Assembly (NCBI GenBank): GCA_035650255.1 | Contig: DASRIA010000089.1 | Span: 1-49,284 of the forward strand | Source: DASRIA01 sp035650255 | GTDB lineage: Bacteria > Actinomycetota > Thermoleophilia > Solirubrobacterales > JBBDJG01 | Direction of reading: 5' to 3' | DNA length: 49,284 bases | Part shown: in pieces, positions 9,227 to 15,638 of the stretch | Layout: each line of letters begins with the position of its first letter | Position numbering within the stretch: the stretch's first letter is position 1 | Translations under genes and position numbers: made by a program | The notes under the pieces: model-generated | The model's input: the letters and a program-made list of their open reading frames with translations, nothing else | The model's database searches: none | Told to the model about the DNA's origin: nothing

Positions 9227-9255
9227 CGGTCGATACCGCCCAGAATGGGGTCCAG
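9222..9255. repeat. 34-bp direct repeat, copy B (true nuoD end)
   Basis: This is the parent copy; it encodes the last residues and stop of nuoD. It is identical over all 34 bases to 9097-9130. The copies diverge immediately outside this span on both sides. Confidence 0.95.
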
Positions 9256-10464
9256 CATCGCGAGGTTCGTGATCATGTCGGCGATGTAGCCGCCCACGAC
9301 CATCTCCCGCAGCGCCTGCAGGTTCACGAAGGACGGGTCGCGCATGTGCACGCGCGCAGGCTTCGCGGAGCCGTCCGCGAGGACGAAGCACCCCATCTCC
9401 CCGCGCGGGCTCTCGATCGGCGCGTACGCCTCGCCGGGCGGCACGCGGAAGCCCTCGGTGACGAGCTTGAAGTGGTGGATCAGCGCCTCCATCGAGGTCG
9501 CCAGCTCGTGCCGCGGCGGCAGCGCGACCTTGCGGTTCGTCGTGATGTACGGGCCCGCGGGCAGGCCCTCGATCGCCTGGCGGATGATGCTGCACGACTC
9601 GCGGATCTCCGCGACGCGCACCCGGTAGCGGTCGTAGCAGTCCCCGACCGTGCCCACCGGGACCTTGAAGTCGAACTTCTCGTACGAGGAGTACGGAGCG
9701 GCCTTGCGCAGATCCCAGGGATTGCCGGAGGCGCGCAGCAGCGGGCCGGTCACTCCCAGCTCGAGCAGCCGCTCCTGCGACACGATGCCGACGTCCCGCG
9801 TGCGCTGCAGGAAGATCTCGTTGCGGTCGAGGATCGCCTCGTACTGCCCGACGCGCTCCTCCATGTCCTCCGTGAACCGCAGCGCCTTCTCCGCCCAGCC
9901 CGCGGGGATGTCGTCCGCCACGCCGCCGACCTGGATGTAGCGGGTGTGCATGCGCTGTCCGGACGAGAACTCGAACAGGTCGAGGATCTTGTCGCGCTCG
10001 CGGAAGCAGTACCAGAAGATCGAGATCGCGCCGAGGTCGAGGGCCGTCGTGCCGAGCCACACGAGGTGCGAGTGGATGCGGTTGAGCTCGCAGTGGATCA
10101 CCCGCAGGTACTGCGCGCGCTCGGGGACGGGCTCGTCCAGGAGGCGCTCGACCGACATGCAGAACGCGAGCGCGTTGAAGTAATAGGACAGGTAGTCCAT
10201 GCGCTCGACCAGCGGGATCACCTTCCAGTACGACTTGTCCTCGCACGACTTCTCGATGCCGGTGTGCACGTAGCCCACGTAGGGCAGCGCCTCCAGCACC
10301 TCCTCCGCGCGCAGCGTGACGAGCAGCCGCAGCACTCCGTGCGTCGCCGGGTGATGCGGGCCGAAGTTGATCGTCAGCAGCTCCTCGTCGGGCTGCGCGC
10401 CGTCGGCCGGGACGGCCGTCACCCCGGTGGCCAGCTCCCTGACGCTGCCGCTGGGCTCGTTCAC
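9223..10464 (-). CDS. nuoD: NADH-quinone oxidoreductase subunit D
   Basis: NuoD is the 49-kDa-type subunit, related to NiFe-hydrogenase large subunits, and it lines the quinone pocket at the base of the hydrophilic arm. It contains the signature NFGPHHPATHGVLRLLV near the N-terminus (quinone-site histidine) and the C-terminal FVLADGSAKPARVHMRDPSF and MITNLAMLDPILGGIDR. I chose GTG 10464 because it overlaps the nuoC stop in a GTGA and has GGTGG six bases upstream. A GTG at 10473 is the alternative and adds three residues. The 3' end is duplicated just downstream. Confidence 0.96.
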   Translation of the reverse strand: MNEPSGSVRELATGVTAVPADGAQPDEELLTINFGPHHPATHGVLRLLVTLRAEEVLEALPYVGYVHTGIEKSCEDKSYWKVIPLVERMDYLSYYFNALAFCMSVERLLDEPVPERAQYLRVIHCELNRIHSHLVWLGTTALDLGAISIFWYCFRERDKILDLFEFSSGQRMHTRYIQVGGVADDIPAGWAEKALRFTEDMEERVGQYEAILDRNEIFLQRTRDVGIVSQERLLELGVTGPLLRASGNPWDLRKAAPYSSYEKFDFKVPVGTVGDCYDRYRVRVAEIRESCSIIRQAIEGLPAGPYITTNRKVALPPRHELATSMEALIHHFKLVTEGFRVPPGEAYAPIESPRGEMGCFVLADGSAKPARVHMRDPSFVNLQALREMVVGGYIADMITNLAMLDPILGGIDR

Positions 10465-10991
10465 TCGTACCACCGGGGCGTGCTGGTCTCGTTGTGGGTG
10501 AAGAGCACCGGCTCGCCGCCCATCGGGAAGTCGCGCCGCTGCGGGAAGCCCTCGTACTCGTCGGGCATCAGGATGCGCCGCATGTCGGGGTGGCCCTGGA
10601 ACACCACTCCGAACATGTCGTAGATCTCGCGCTCCTGGAAGTTGGCCGTCGGGAACAGCTCCACCACCGAGTCGATCTCGGGCAGGTCGGGCAGCCCCGG
10701 GTCCTCGAGCAGCGCCTTCACGTGCAGGCGCTCGACCCGCTCCATGTTGAGCAGCTCATAGTGGACGCCGAAGCGCGGTGCGTGCGGCAGGTAGTCGCAG
10801 CCGTGCACGCTGGCGAGGAAGTGGTAGTCCTGGTTCGGCGTCTCGCGCAGCCAGCGCAGCACCGGCAGCACGGCGTCGGGGTCGATCACGAGGGTTGCGA
10901 TGCCGTGCCGGTGCTCCGTGCCCGTAACCGACCCGGCAACCTGCTCGCGCAGGTCGTGTGCGATCAGCTCCAGTCCGGTGGCGTCAGGCAC
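10461..10991 (-). CDS. nuoC: NADH-quinone oxidoreductase subunit C
   Basis: NuoC is the 30-kDa-type subunit of the complex I connecting module, a separate gene here rather than a nuoCD fusion. The 176-residue product has the 30-kDa signature EREIYDMFGVVFQGHPDMRR at about residues 132-151, followed by the FPQRRDFPMGGE tail. The start is GTG 10991, 12 bases after the nuoB stop. The product is at the short end for the family but complete. Confidence 0.95.
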   Translation of the reverse strand: MPDATGLELIAHDLREQVAGSVTGTEHRHGIATLVIDPDAVLPVLRWLRETPNQDYHFLASVHGCDYLPHAPRFGVHYELLNMERVERLHVKALLEDPGLPDLPEIDSVVELFPTANFQEREIYDMFGVVFQGHPDMRRILMPDEYEGFPQRRDFPMGGEPVLFTHNETSTPRWYE

Positions 10992-11003
10992 GGTCAGCGC
11001 GGG

Positions 11004-11669
11004 TCAGGATCCGTTGGCTTCCGTGTCGTCTCCGAGTTCCTCTGTCCCGCGCGCGCCGTAGCGCTCGCGCCAGCCCAGGGTGGGGTCGCCCTTGATCTTC
11101 GCCTGCAGCTTGATGATCCCGTGCAGCAGGGCCTCGGGCCGGGGCGGGCACCCCGGCACGTGGATGTCCACCGGCAGGAACTTGTCGGCCCCCTGGACGA
11201 GCGCATAGTTGTTGAACACGCCCGCGCTCGAGGCGCAGGCGCCCATCGCGATCACCCACTTGGGCTCCAGCATCTGCTCGTAGAGGCGCCGGATGACCGG
11301 GGCCATCTTGATCGACACGCGGCCGGAGAGGATCAGCATGTCGGCCTGTCGCGGCGATGCGCGGAAGACCTCGGCGCCGAAGCGGGCGCTGTCGTAGCGC
11401 GCGGTGACGATCGACATCATCTCGATGCCGCAGCACGCGAGGCCGAACGTGGCCGGGAAGAGCGCGTTGGAGCGCGCCCAGTTGAGGGCCTTCTCCAAGG
11501 TCGTGGTCAGGACGCGCTCCTCGACGTACCGGTCGAGGTCGCCGCCGGCGCGGTCGATGCCGCGCAGCATCTCGCTGGCGCGGTGCTGCCGGGCGAGGAG
11601 ATCCGCGGGTCCCTCGGCAGGGGCGACCCGCGCCTGCGAGGGGAGCAGTTTCTCCCTCTTTATTTCCAT
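11004..11669 (-). CDS. nuoB: NADH-quinone oxidoreductase subunit B (cluster N2)
   Basis: NuoB holds cluster N2, the last iron-sulfur centre before quinone. The 221-residue product carries all four ligands: the adjacent pair in LACCGIEMMS, then GACASS, then VPGCPPRPEAL. The N-terminal 45 residues (EKLLPSQARVAPAEGPADLL) form a non-conserved extension compared with short NuoB proteins. ATG 11669 overlaps the end of nuoA by 10 bases. Confidence 0.96.
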   Translation of the reverse strand: MEIKREKLLPSQARVAPAEGPADLLARQHRASEMLRGIDRAGGDLDRYVEERVLTTTLEKALNWARSNALFPATFGLACCGIEMMSIVTARYDSARFGAEVFRASPRQADMLILSGRVSIKMAPVIRRLYEQMLEPKWVIAMGACASSAGVFNNYALVQGADKFLPVDIHVPGCPPRPEALLHGIIKLQAKIKGDPTLGWRERYGARGTEELGDDTEANGS

Positions 11670-12016
11670 TCCAGCGCCCCCCTGCGCCACACATATACGA
11701 AGGCGACGGCCAGCAGCGCGACGAAGATCATGGTCTCGACCAGGACGAACGTGCCGGCCGCCTTCAGGTGCACGGCGACCGGGTAGAGGAAGATGACCTC
11801 GATGTCGAACAAGATGAACAGCATCGCGATCAGGTAGAAGCTGATGCCGAAGCGGAACCCCCGCTGCACGTCCGATGGCAATCCGCACTCGTACGGATCG
11901 GATTTGACCTGCGTGGGGTTGCGCGGACCGAGTACTCGGTTGAGCGTCGTGAACGCGACGCCCACAATCGTGCCGAGTGCGAGGAAGACCAGCACCGGCA
12001 GATAGCTCTCGACCAA
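11660..12016 (-). CDS. nuoA: NADH-quinone oxidoreductase subunit A
   Basis: NuoA is a three-helix membrane subunit of complex I at the start of the operon. The 118-residue product has the family loop NPTQVKSDPYECGLPSD at about residues 34-50 and two further helices (FYLIAMLFILFDIEVIFLYP, with conserved acidic residues). The start is TTG 12016, preceded by a GAGAGG Shine-Dalgarno sequence. A 9-bp inverted repeat sits just upstream of that site and a 17-bp palindrome further upstream, both possible control points for the whole operon. Confidence 0.96.
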   Translation of the reverse strand: MVESYLPVLVFLALGTIVGVAFTTLNRVLGPRNPTQVKSDPYECGLPSDVQRGFRFGISFYLIAMLFILFDIEVIFLYPVAVHLKAAGTFVLVETMIFVALLAVAFVYVWRRGALEWK

Positions 12017-12030
12017 ACTGGTTACCTCTC

Positions 12031-12066
12031 CCAGTGCGGGTCTGGGGGGCCGAAATTCCGCACTGG
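12031..12066 (-). promoter_or_regulatory. Inverted repeat in the nuoA 5' leader
   Basis: CCAGTGCGG (12031-12039) and CCGCACTGG (12058-12066) form a perfect 9-bp stem with an 18-base loop. In the nuo transcript this hairpin would end immediately before the GAGAGG ribosome site of nuoA. It could tune translation or RNA stability, or be an operator; the sequence alone cannot say. Confidence 0.45.
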
Positions 12067-12085
12067 AATCGAGTTATACCACCTT

Positions 12086-12102
12086 TGTAACAATGTGTTA
12101 CA
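12086..12102. promoter_or_regulatory. Perfect palindrome, candidate operator in the nuo promoter region
   Basis: TGTAACAATGTGTTACA is a perfect 7-3-7 inverted repeat in an AT-rich patch between nuoA and the divergent gene at 12145. On the minus strand a TATAAC (12073-12078) could be the nuo -10 box, with GTAACA of the palindrome 17 bases upstream at the -35 position, so a bound protein would block the promoter. The half-site differs from the actinobacterial Rex consensus, so I do not name the regulator. Confidence 0.5.
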
Positions 12103-12144
12103 TAGTGCTTTCCGTCTCAATCTCGTCACTCCCGGCGGCCTCGT

Positions 12145-12585
12145 TTGACTGAGGTCCACCTCGTCGTCGGCGTCGCAGTGCTGGTGCTCAACGTGGTGGT
12201 CGGCCTGTGGGGAGCGGGCGCCGCGCTGGCGGGGGCCACGCCCGTGTCGTTCTGGTACGTGCTGCGGGCGGCCCAGATCTCGGTCGTGGTGCAGGTGCTC
12301 CTGGGCGCGATTCTGCTGGTCGCGGGCCACGAGCCGAAGGACGCGTGGCACTACATGTACGGGACGGCGCCGCTGCTGGTGAACCTGTTCGCCGAGGGCA
12401 TGCGCGTCGGCGCGGCCCAGCGCGAGCTGCCCGAGGGCGTCGAGTTCCGCGGGCTGCCGGCGGGAGAGCAGCACACGATCGCGCTGCGCATCGTGCGTCG
12501 CGAGATGGTCGTGATGAGCCTGGCCGCGCTGCTGGTGGCCGCGTTCTCGCTGCGCGCGGCGCAGGTGTCGGGCGCGCTGTTCTAG
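12145..12585 (+). CDS. Hypothetical four-helix membrane protein divergent from nuo
   Basis: I do not recognise the family. The 146-residue product is strongly hydrophobic with about four helices: residues 5-30, 38-60, a short one near 68-84, and 112-140. A conserved-looking hydrophilic stretch (GHEPKDAWHYMYGTAPLLV) lies between the second and third. The start is TTG 12145 with no clear ribosome site; later GTG codons are alternatives. It shares the 12.0-12.15 kb intergenic region, with its palindrome, with the complex I operon and may be co-regulated. A link to respiration is inference only. Confidence 0.7.
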   Translation: MTEVHLVVGVAVLVLNVVVGLWGAGAALAGATPVSFWYVLRAAQISVVVQVLLGAILLVAGHEPKDAWHYMYGTAPLLVNLFAEGMRVGAAQRELPEGVEFRGLPAGEQHTIALRIVRREMVVMSLAALLVAAFSLRAAQVSGALF

Positions 12586-12612
12586 CGCCCGCGCGCCCGA
12601 ACGCCCGAACGA

Positions 12613-12657
12613 GGTGATTGCAGCTGGGGTCGTACAGGCACCCTGTGTGCAATCACC
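12613..12657. repeat. 45-nt palindromic element 1 with TGGGGTCGTAC core (probable bidirectional terminator)
   Basis: It begins GGTGATTGCA and ends TGCAATCACC, a perfect 10-bp stem, with TGGGGTCGTAC at offset 13-23. It lies between two convergent genes (ends at 12585 and 12699). A second element of identical length, with the same 11-nt core at the same offset but a different, compensating stem, lies at 29808-29852, also between convergent genes. Confidence 0.7.
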
Positions 12658-12698
12658 CGCGGCGGATCGTCGGGCCGGAGCCCTCCCGCGGCGGATCG

Positions 12699-13229
12699 TC
12701 AGCCGGGGCCCTCCAGGGCGCGGTCGACGTCGGCGGGTGCGTCGGCGCGCTCGGCCAGCGACCAGTAGTCGCCGCGATAGAAGACCAGCGGGTCGCCCGC
12801 CACCTGCCACAGGTCGACGACCTCTCCCACCCCGATGAGGTGGTCTCCGCCGGGATGGAGGTCGCGCAGCTCGCAGCCGAGCCAGGCCAGGCAGCCGTCG
12901 ATCGACGGGACGCCGGCCCGCTCGCTCCACCCGAGGCCGTCGAACTTCTCCCGCTCCGGCAGCTTGGACGCGAACCGGGCGGCCACGTCCCCCTGGTCGT
13001 GCGCGAGGAACTGCACCCCGAACCGCCGGGAATCCTCGACCGCCGCGAGTGTGCGGGACGTGAGCGCGAAGCAGACGATCATCAGCGGCGGCTCCAGCGA
13101 CAGGGAAGTGACCGCATTGGCCGTCATCCCGCTGGGGCCGTCGGCGCCCAGCGACGTGACCACGCAGACGCCGGTCGCGAAGTGCCCGCAGGAGGCCCGG
13201 AACTCGTCAGCGTCGATCCGGCGCGCCAT
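12699..13229 (-). CDS. Flavin reductase-like domain protein
   Basis: The 176-residue product matches the flavin reductase-like (HpaC/RutF-type) split-barrel family, which reduces FMN or FAD with NAD(P)H and often supplies a partner monooxygenase. Visible family features are the N-terminal FRASCGHFATGVCVVTS, then GPSGMTANAVTSLSLEPPLMIVCFA, the FGVQFLAHDQGDVAARFA segment, and GDHLIGVGEVVDL near the C-terminus. No partner oxygenase gene is adjacent. ATG 13229 is the only good start. It converges on the 12145 gene. Confidence 0.88.
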   Translation of the reverse strand: MARRIDADEFRASCGHFATGVCVVTSLGADGPSGMTANAVTSLSLEPPLMIVCFALTSRTLAAVEDSRRFGVQFLAHDQGDVAARFASKLPEREKFDGLGWSERAGVPSIDGCLAWLGCELRDLHPGGDHLIGVGEVVDLWQVAGDPLVFYRGDYWSLAERADAPADVDRALEGPG

Positions 13230-13441
13230 GGCGGCATCATGCCAGCGAGGAAGAAACCGTCCGGCGCCGACCCATTCGCCGCCGTCATGTGCGGGCGCGC
13301 CTCTCGAATAGTGGAGGCCGCACCCGAGGCGGACCGGCTCATCCGAGCCCGTGCCGCCCGACCGGCGCCGGACGCCCCTCTAGTTCGCCCCTGGGGCGGG
13401 CTTCCCTCCCGCGGGTCGCGGCGTGAAGCGACGTTTTCGCC

Positions 13442-13477
13442 GGACGGCCCAACGGCCGTCCCCCTAAGAACTAATAT
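13442..13477 (+). promoter_or_regulatory. Candidate promoter of the cytochrome c gene with upstream hairpin
   Basis: TAATAT at 13472-13477 is a good -10 box ending nine bases before the ATG at 13487, and no Shine-Dalgarno sequence precedes that ATG, so the transcript may be leaderless or nearly so. GGACGGCC/GGCCGTCC (13442-13461) forms an 8-bp hairpin just upstream. No convincing -35 box was found. Confidence 0.4.
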
Positions 13478-13486
13478 CCCCGCCCG

Positions 13487-13939
13487 ATGAGGCCTCCCCG
13501 CATTGCAGCTGCCGCCGCCGTCGCGGCGCTCGCCCTGGCCGCGGCCGGCTGCGGCCAGGACCAGGAGGTCGACAGCCGCGGCGCGACGCTGTTCGCCGAG
13601 CGCTGCGCCGGCTGCCACACGCTGAAGGCCGCCGGCACCGAGGGGAGCAACCCGGAGGAGCGCGTCGCCGGTCCCAACCTCGACAACCGCCGCGAGACCA
13701 AGGACCAGGTGCTGTACGCGATCCGCAACGGCGGGTTCTCCGGCTCGATCATGCCCCAGAACATCGTCGTGGGCGAGGACGCGGAGGCGGTCGCGGAGTT
13801 CGTCGCCGAGTACGCCGGCCGCACGTCCGAGGGCCCGCCGGGCCTGACTCCCGGCGCAGGGCAGAACGAGGCCGGTGGGGGCAACTCCGCCGACGAGTCG
13901 GGCCAGTCCGGCAGCTCGGGCGGTTCCGGCGGCAACTAG
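13487..13939 (+). CDS. Cytochrome c lipoprotein (single heme)
   Basis: The 150-residue product starts with a lipoprotein signal peptide (LALAAAGCGQ lipobox, lipidated Cys about residue 22). Residues 30-115 hold a class I cytochrome c domain: ATLFAERCAGCHTLKAAG with the CxxCH heme site, and a distal methionine in GGFSGSIMPQNIV. The C-terminal 35 residues are low-complexity Gly/Ser/Asn and probably an exposed tail. It should be a membrane-anchored electron carrier on the outer face. It precedes serS by 20 bases. Confidence 0.9.
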   Translation: MRPPRIAAAAAVAALALAAAGCGQDQEVDSRGATLFAERCAGCHTLKAAGTEGSNPEERVAGPNLDNRRETKDQVLYAIRNGGFSGSIMPQNIVVGEDAEAVAEFVAEYAGRTSEGPPGLTPGAGQNEAGGGNSADESGQSGSSGGSGGN

Positions 13940-13958
13940 CTAGCGGCAGGCCGGCGCC

Positions 13959-15245
13959 ACGCTCGATCTCAAGCTGATCCGCAGCGATCCGGACGGCGTC
14001 AAGGCCGCCCTGGCCCGGCGCGGCGTCGCCGGCCAGGTGGACGAGCTGCTGGAGCTGGACGCCCGGCGCCGCACGCTGCTGCCCGAGGTCGAGAACCGTC
14101 GCGCGGCGAAGAAGAAGGTCTCCGAGGGGATCGCGCGCGCCAAGCGGGCCGGCGAGGACGCCGGTGCCGCGGTGGCCGAATCGAACGCCCTCACGGAGGA
14201 GATCAAGTCGCGCGAGCAGGAGCTGTCGGAGATCGAGCGCCGGATCGACGAGCTGCTGGCCGAGCTCCCCAACCTGCCGGACGCGACCGCGCCGGACGGC
14301 ATGACCGAGGAGGACGCCGAGGTCGTGAAGACGGTCGGCGACCCGCCCGCGTTCGACTTCGAGCCGCGCGACCACCTCGAGATCGGGACGGCGCTCGACC
14401 TGATCGACATGGAGCGCGCCGGGCGGGCATCCGGCTCGCGGTTCGCCTACCTGAAGGGCGAGCTGGTGCTGCTGGAGCTGGCGCTGGTGCAGTACGCGAT
14501 GCGCAAGCTGGAGGGACGCGGCTTTCGCCCCGTGATCCCCCCGGTGCTGGTGCGCGAGGAGGCGATGTTCTGGACCGGCCTGCTGCCCACGGACCGCGCG
14601 CAGATCTACGAGGTCGAGGGCGACGACCTCCTCCTGGTGGGCACCTCGGAGGTCAGCCTGGCCGCCCTGCACGCCGACGAGATCCTCTCCGCCGAGCAGC
14701 TTCCCCTGCGCTATGCAGGCTTTTCGACCTGCTTCAGGCGGGAGGCCGGGGCCGCCGGCAAGGACACCCGCGGGATCTTCCGGGTCCACCAGTTCGACAA
14801 GGTCGAGATGTTCTCGTTCGTGGAGCCCTCGAGCTCGCGCGACGAGCACGAGCGCCTCCTGGCGATCGAGGAGGAGATCCTGCAGGACCTCGAGATCCCC
14901 TACCGCGTCGTGAACGTCGCGGCCGGCGACCTGGGCGCCTCAGCCGCGAAGAAGTACGACTGCGAGGCCTGGCTGCCGGGCCAGCAGCGCTATCGCGAGC
15001 TGACCTCCACCTCGAACACGACGGACTACCAGGCGCGGCGCCTGCGCTGCCGCTTTCGCCCGCCCGGCGGGGGATCGCCGGCCCCGGTCCACACGCTGAA
15101 CGGCACGGCGGTGGCCGTCGGGCGGACCCTGCTGGCGATCATCGAGAACCACCAGCTTCCGGACGGCGGGTTTCGCGTCCCGGCCGCCCTGCACAATTTC
15201 GGCGCACCCGAGCAGGTGCCGGGACCCGCCGTGTCGAAGCAGTAA
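13959..15245 (+). CDS. serS: Seryl-tRNA synthetase with apparent ACG start
   Basis: This class II aminoacyl-tRNA synthetase charges tRNA-Ser. The N-terminal coiled-coil arm (about residues 27-110) is followed by the catalytic core: TSEVSLAALHADEI (motif region), CFRREAGAAGKDTRGIFRVHQFDKVEMF (motif 2, given in part) and the C-terminal NGTAVAVGRTLLAIIENHQ (motif 3). The family begins MLDLKLIR or similar; here the frame reads T-LDLKLIRSDPDGV with ACG at 13959, and an in-frame stop 18 bases upstream leaves no ATG, GTG or TTG before it. The first ordinary start is GTG 14037, which would delete the first 26 residues. I set the start at ACG on homology grounds. Either a rare non-AUG start or a base error is possible. 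Confidence 0.9.
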   Translation, partial: TLDLKLIRSDPDGVKAALARRGVAGQVDELLELDARRRTLLPEVENRRAAKKKVSEGIARAKRAGEDAGAAVAESNALTEEIKSREQELSEIERRIDELLAELPNLPDATAPDGMTEEDAEVVKTVGDPPAFDFEPRDHLEIGTALDLIDMERAGRASGSRFAYLKGELVLLELALVQYAMRKLEGRGFRPVIPPVLVREEAMFWTGLLPTDRAQIYEVEGDDLLLVGTSEVSLAALHADEILSAEQLPLRYAGFSTCFRREAGAAGKDTRGIFRVHQFDKVEMFSFVEPSSSRDEHERLLAIEEEILQDLEIPYRVVNVAAGDLGASAAKKYDCEAWLPGQQRYRELTSTSNTTDYQARRLRCRFRPPGGGSPAPVHTLNGTAVAVGRTLLAIIENHQLPDGGFRVPAALHNFGAPEQVPGPAVSKQ

Positions 15246-15638
15246 GAAGCGCCTGCACGCTCAGGCGTATTCAGCACTACATACGGAGGCGTTTCGAGCC
15301 GAGAAAAGAAATCGGTTTGAAAAAGGTTCGACGCCACCGGAACCGTTGTCTAGAATGGCTGTGCCGCCGCCCCGCGATCGGACACGATGGCCGCTCTCAC
15401 GGGGAAAGGGGCAAGGAGGTCCGTGCTGCAGATCGATCTTGGCCTGATTCGCGTCGGGGTTACCCCCGCCGCCGATGCATGCCCAAGGACGGTCGCACAC
15501 GGGAGAACCGGGAGTCACCCCGCCCGAAACCCGGTTCTGAGTTCGCTGTCATAGCGAAGACATCGGGACTTTCGCGAAACGGATTTCACAAGTTTCGAGT
15601 CAGTCCAACGTTTGAAGGAACGGGCGTTGTAAGCGGTC
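15246..15638 (+). promoter_or_regulatory. 393-bp non-coding region: candidate promoter and structured leader of the polysaccharide locus
   Basis: No gene is supported here, and the first part is less GC-rich than its surroundings. TAGAAT at 15351-15356 is a plausible -10 box, with TTCGAC 18 bases upstream as a poor -35. If it is used, the sugar transferase has a leader of about 270 bases. That leader contains a GGGG-TTA-CCCC hairpin (15456-15466), an 8-bp stem GAACCGGG/CCCGGTTC (15505-15537), and TTCGCT/AGCGAA (15542-15558). The number of ordered stems suggests RNA-level control or protein binding. I could not match it to a known riboswitch. Confidence 0.45.
15250..15267 (+). terminator. Hairpin after serS
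   Basis: CGCCTG (15250-15255) and CAGGCG (15262-15267) form a 6-bp stem with a 6-base loop, five bases after the serS stop. The T-run is weak (TATT), so it is a modest intrinsic terminator candidate. Confidence 0.4.

Noticed and set aside
9097..9255. The 34-bp repeat pair as a CRISPR remnant
   Set aside because: There are only two copies, one lies inside the nuoD coding sequence, and no cas gene is present.
15421..15500. Fragments resembling a GEMM-I (c-di-GMP) riboswitch in the leader at 15.4 kb
   Set aside because: GGGGCAAGG, GGCCTGA and CGGGGTTACC recall parts of the class, but the hallmark ACGCAAAGCC segment and the matching P1 stem are absent and the order is not convincing.
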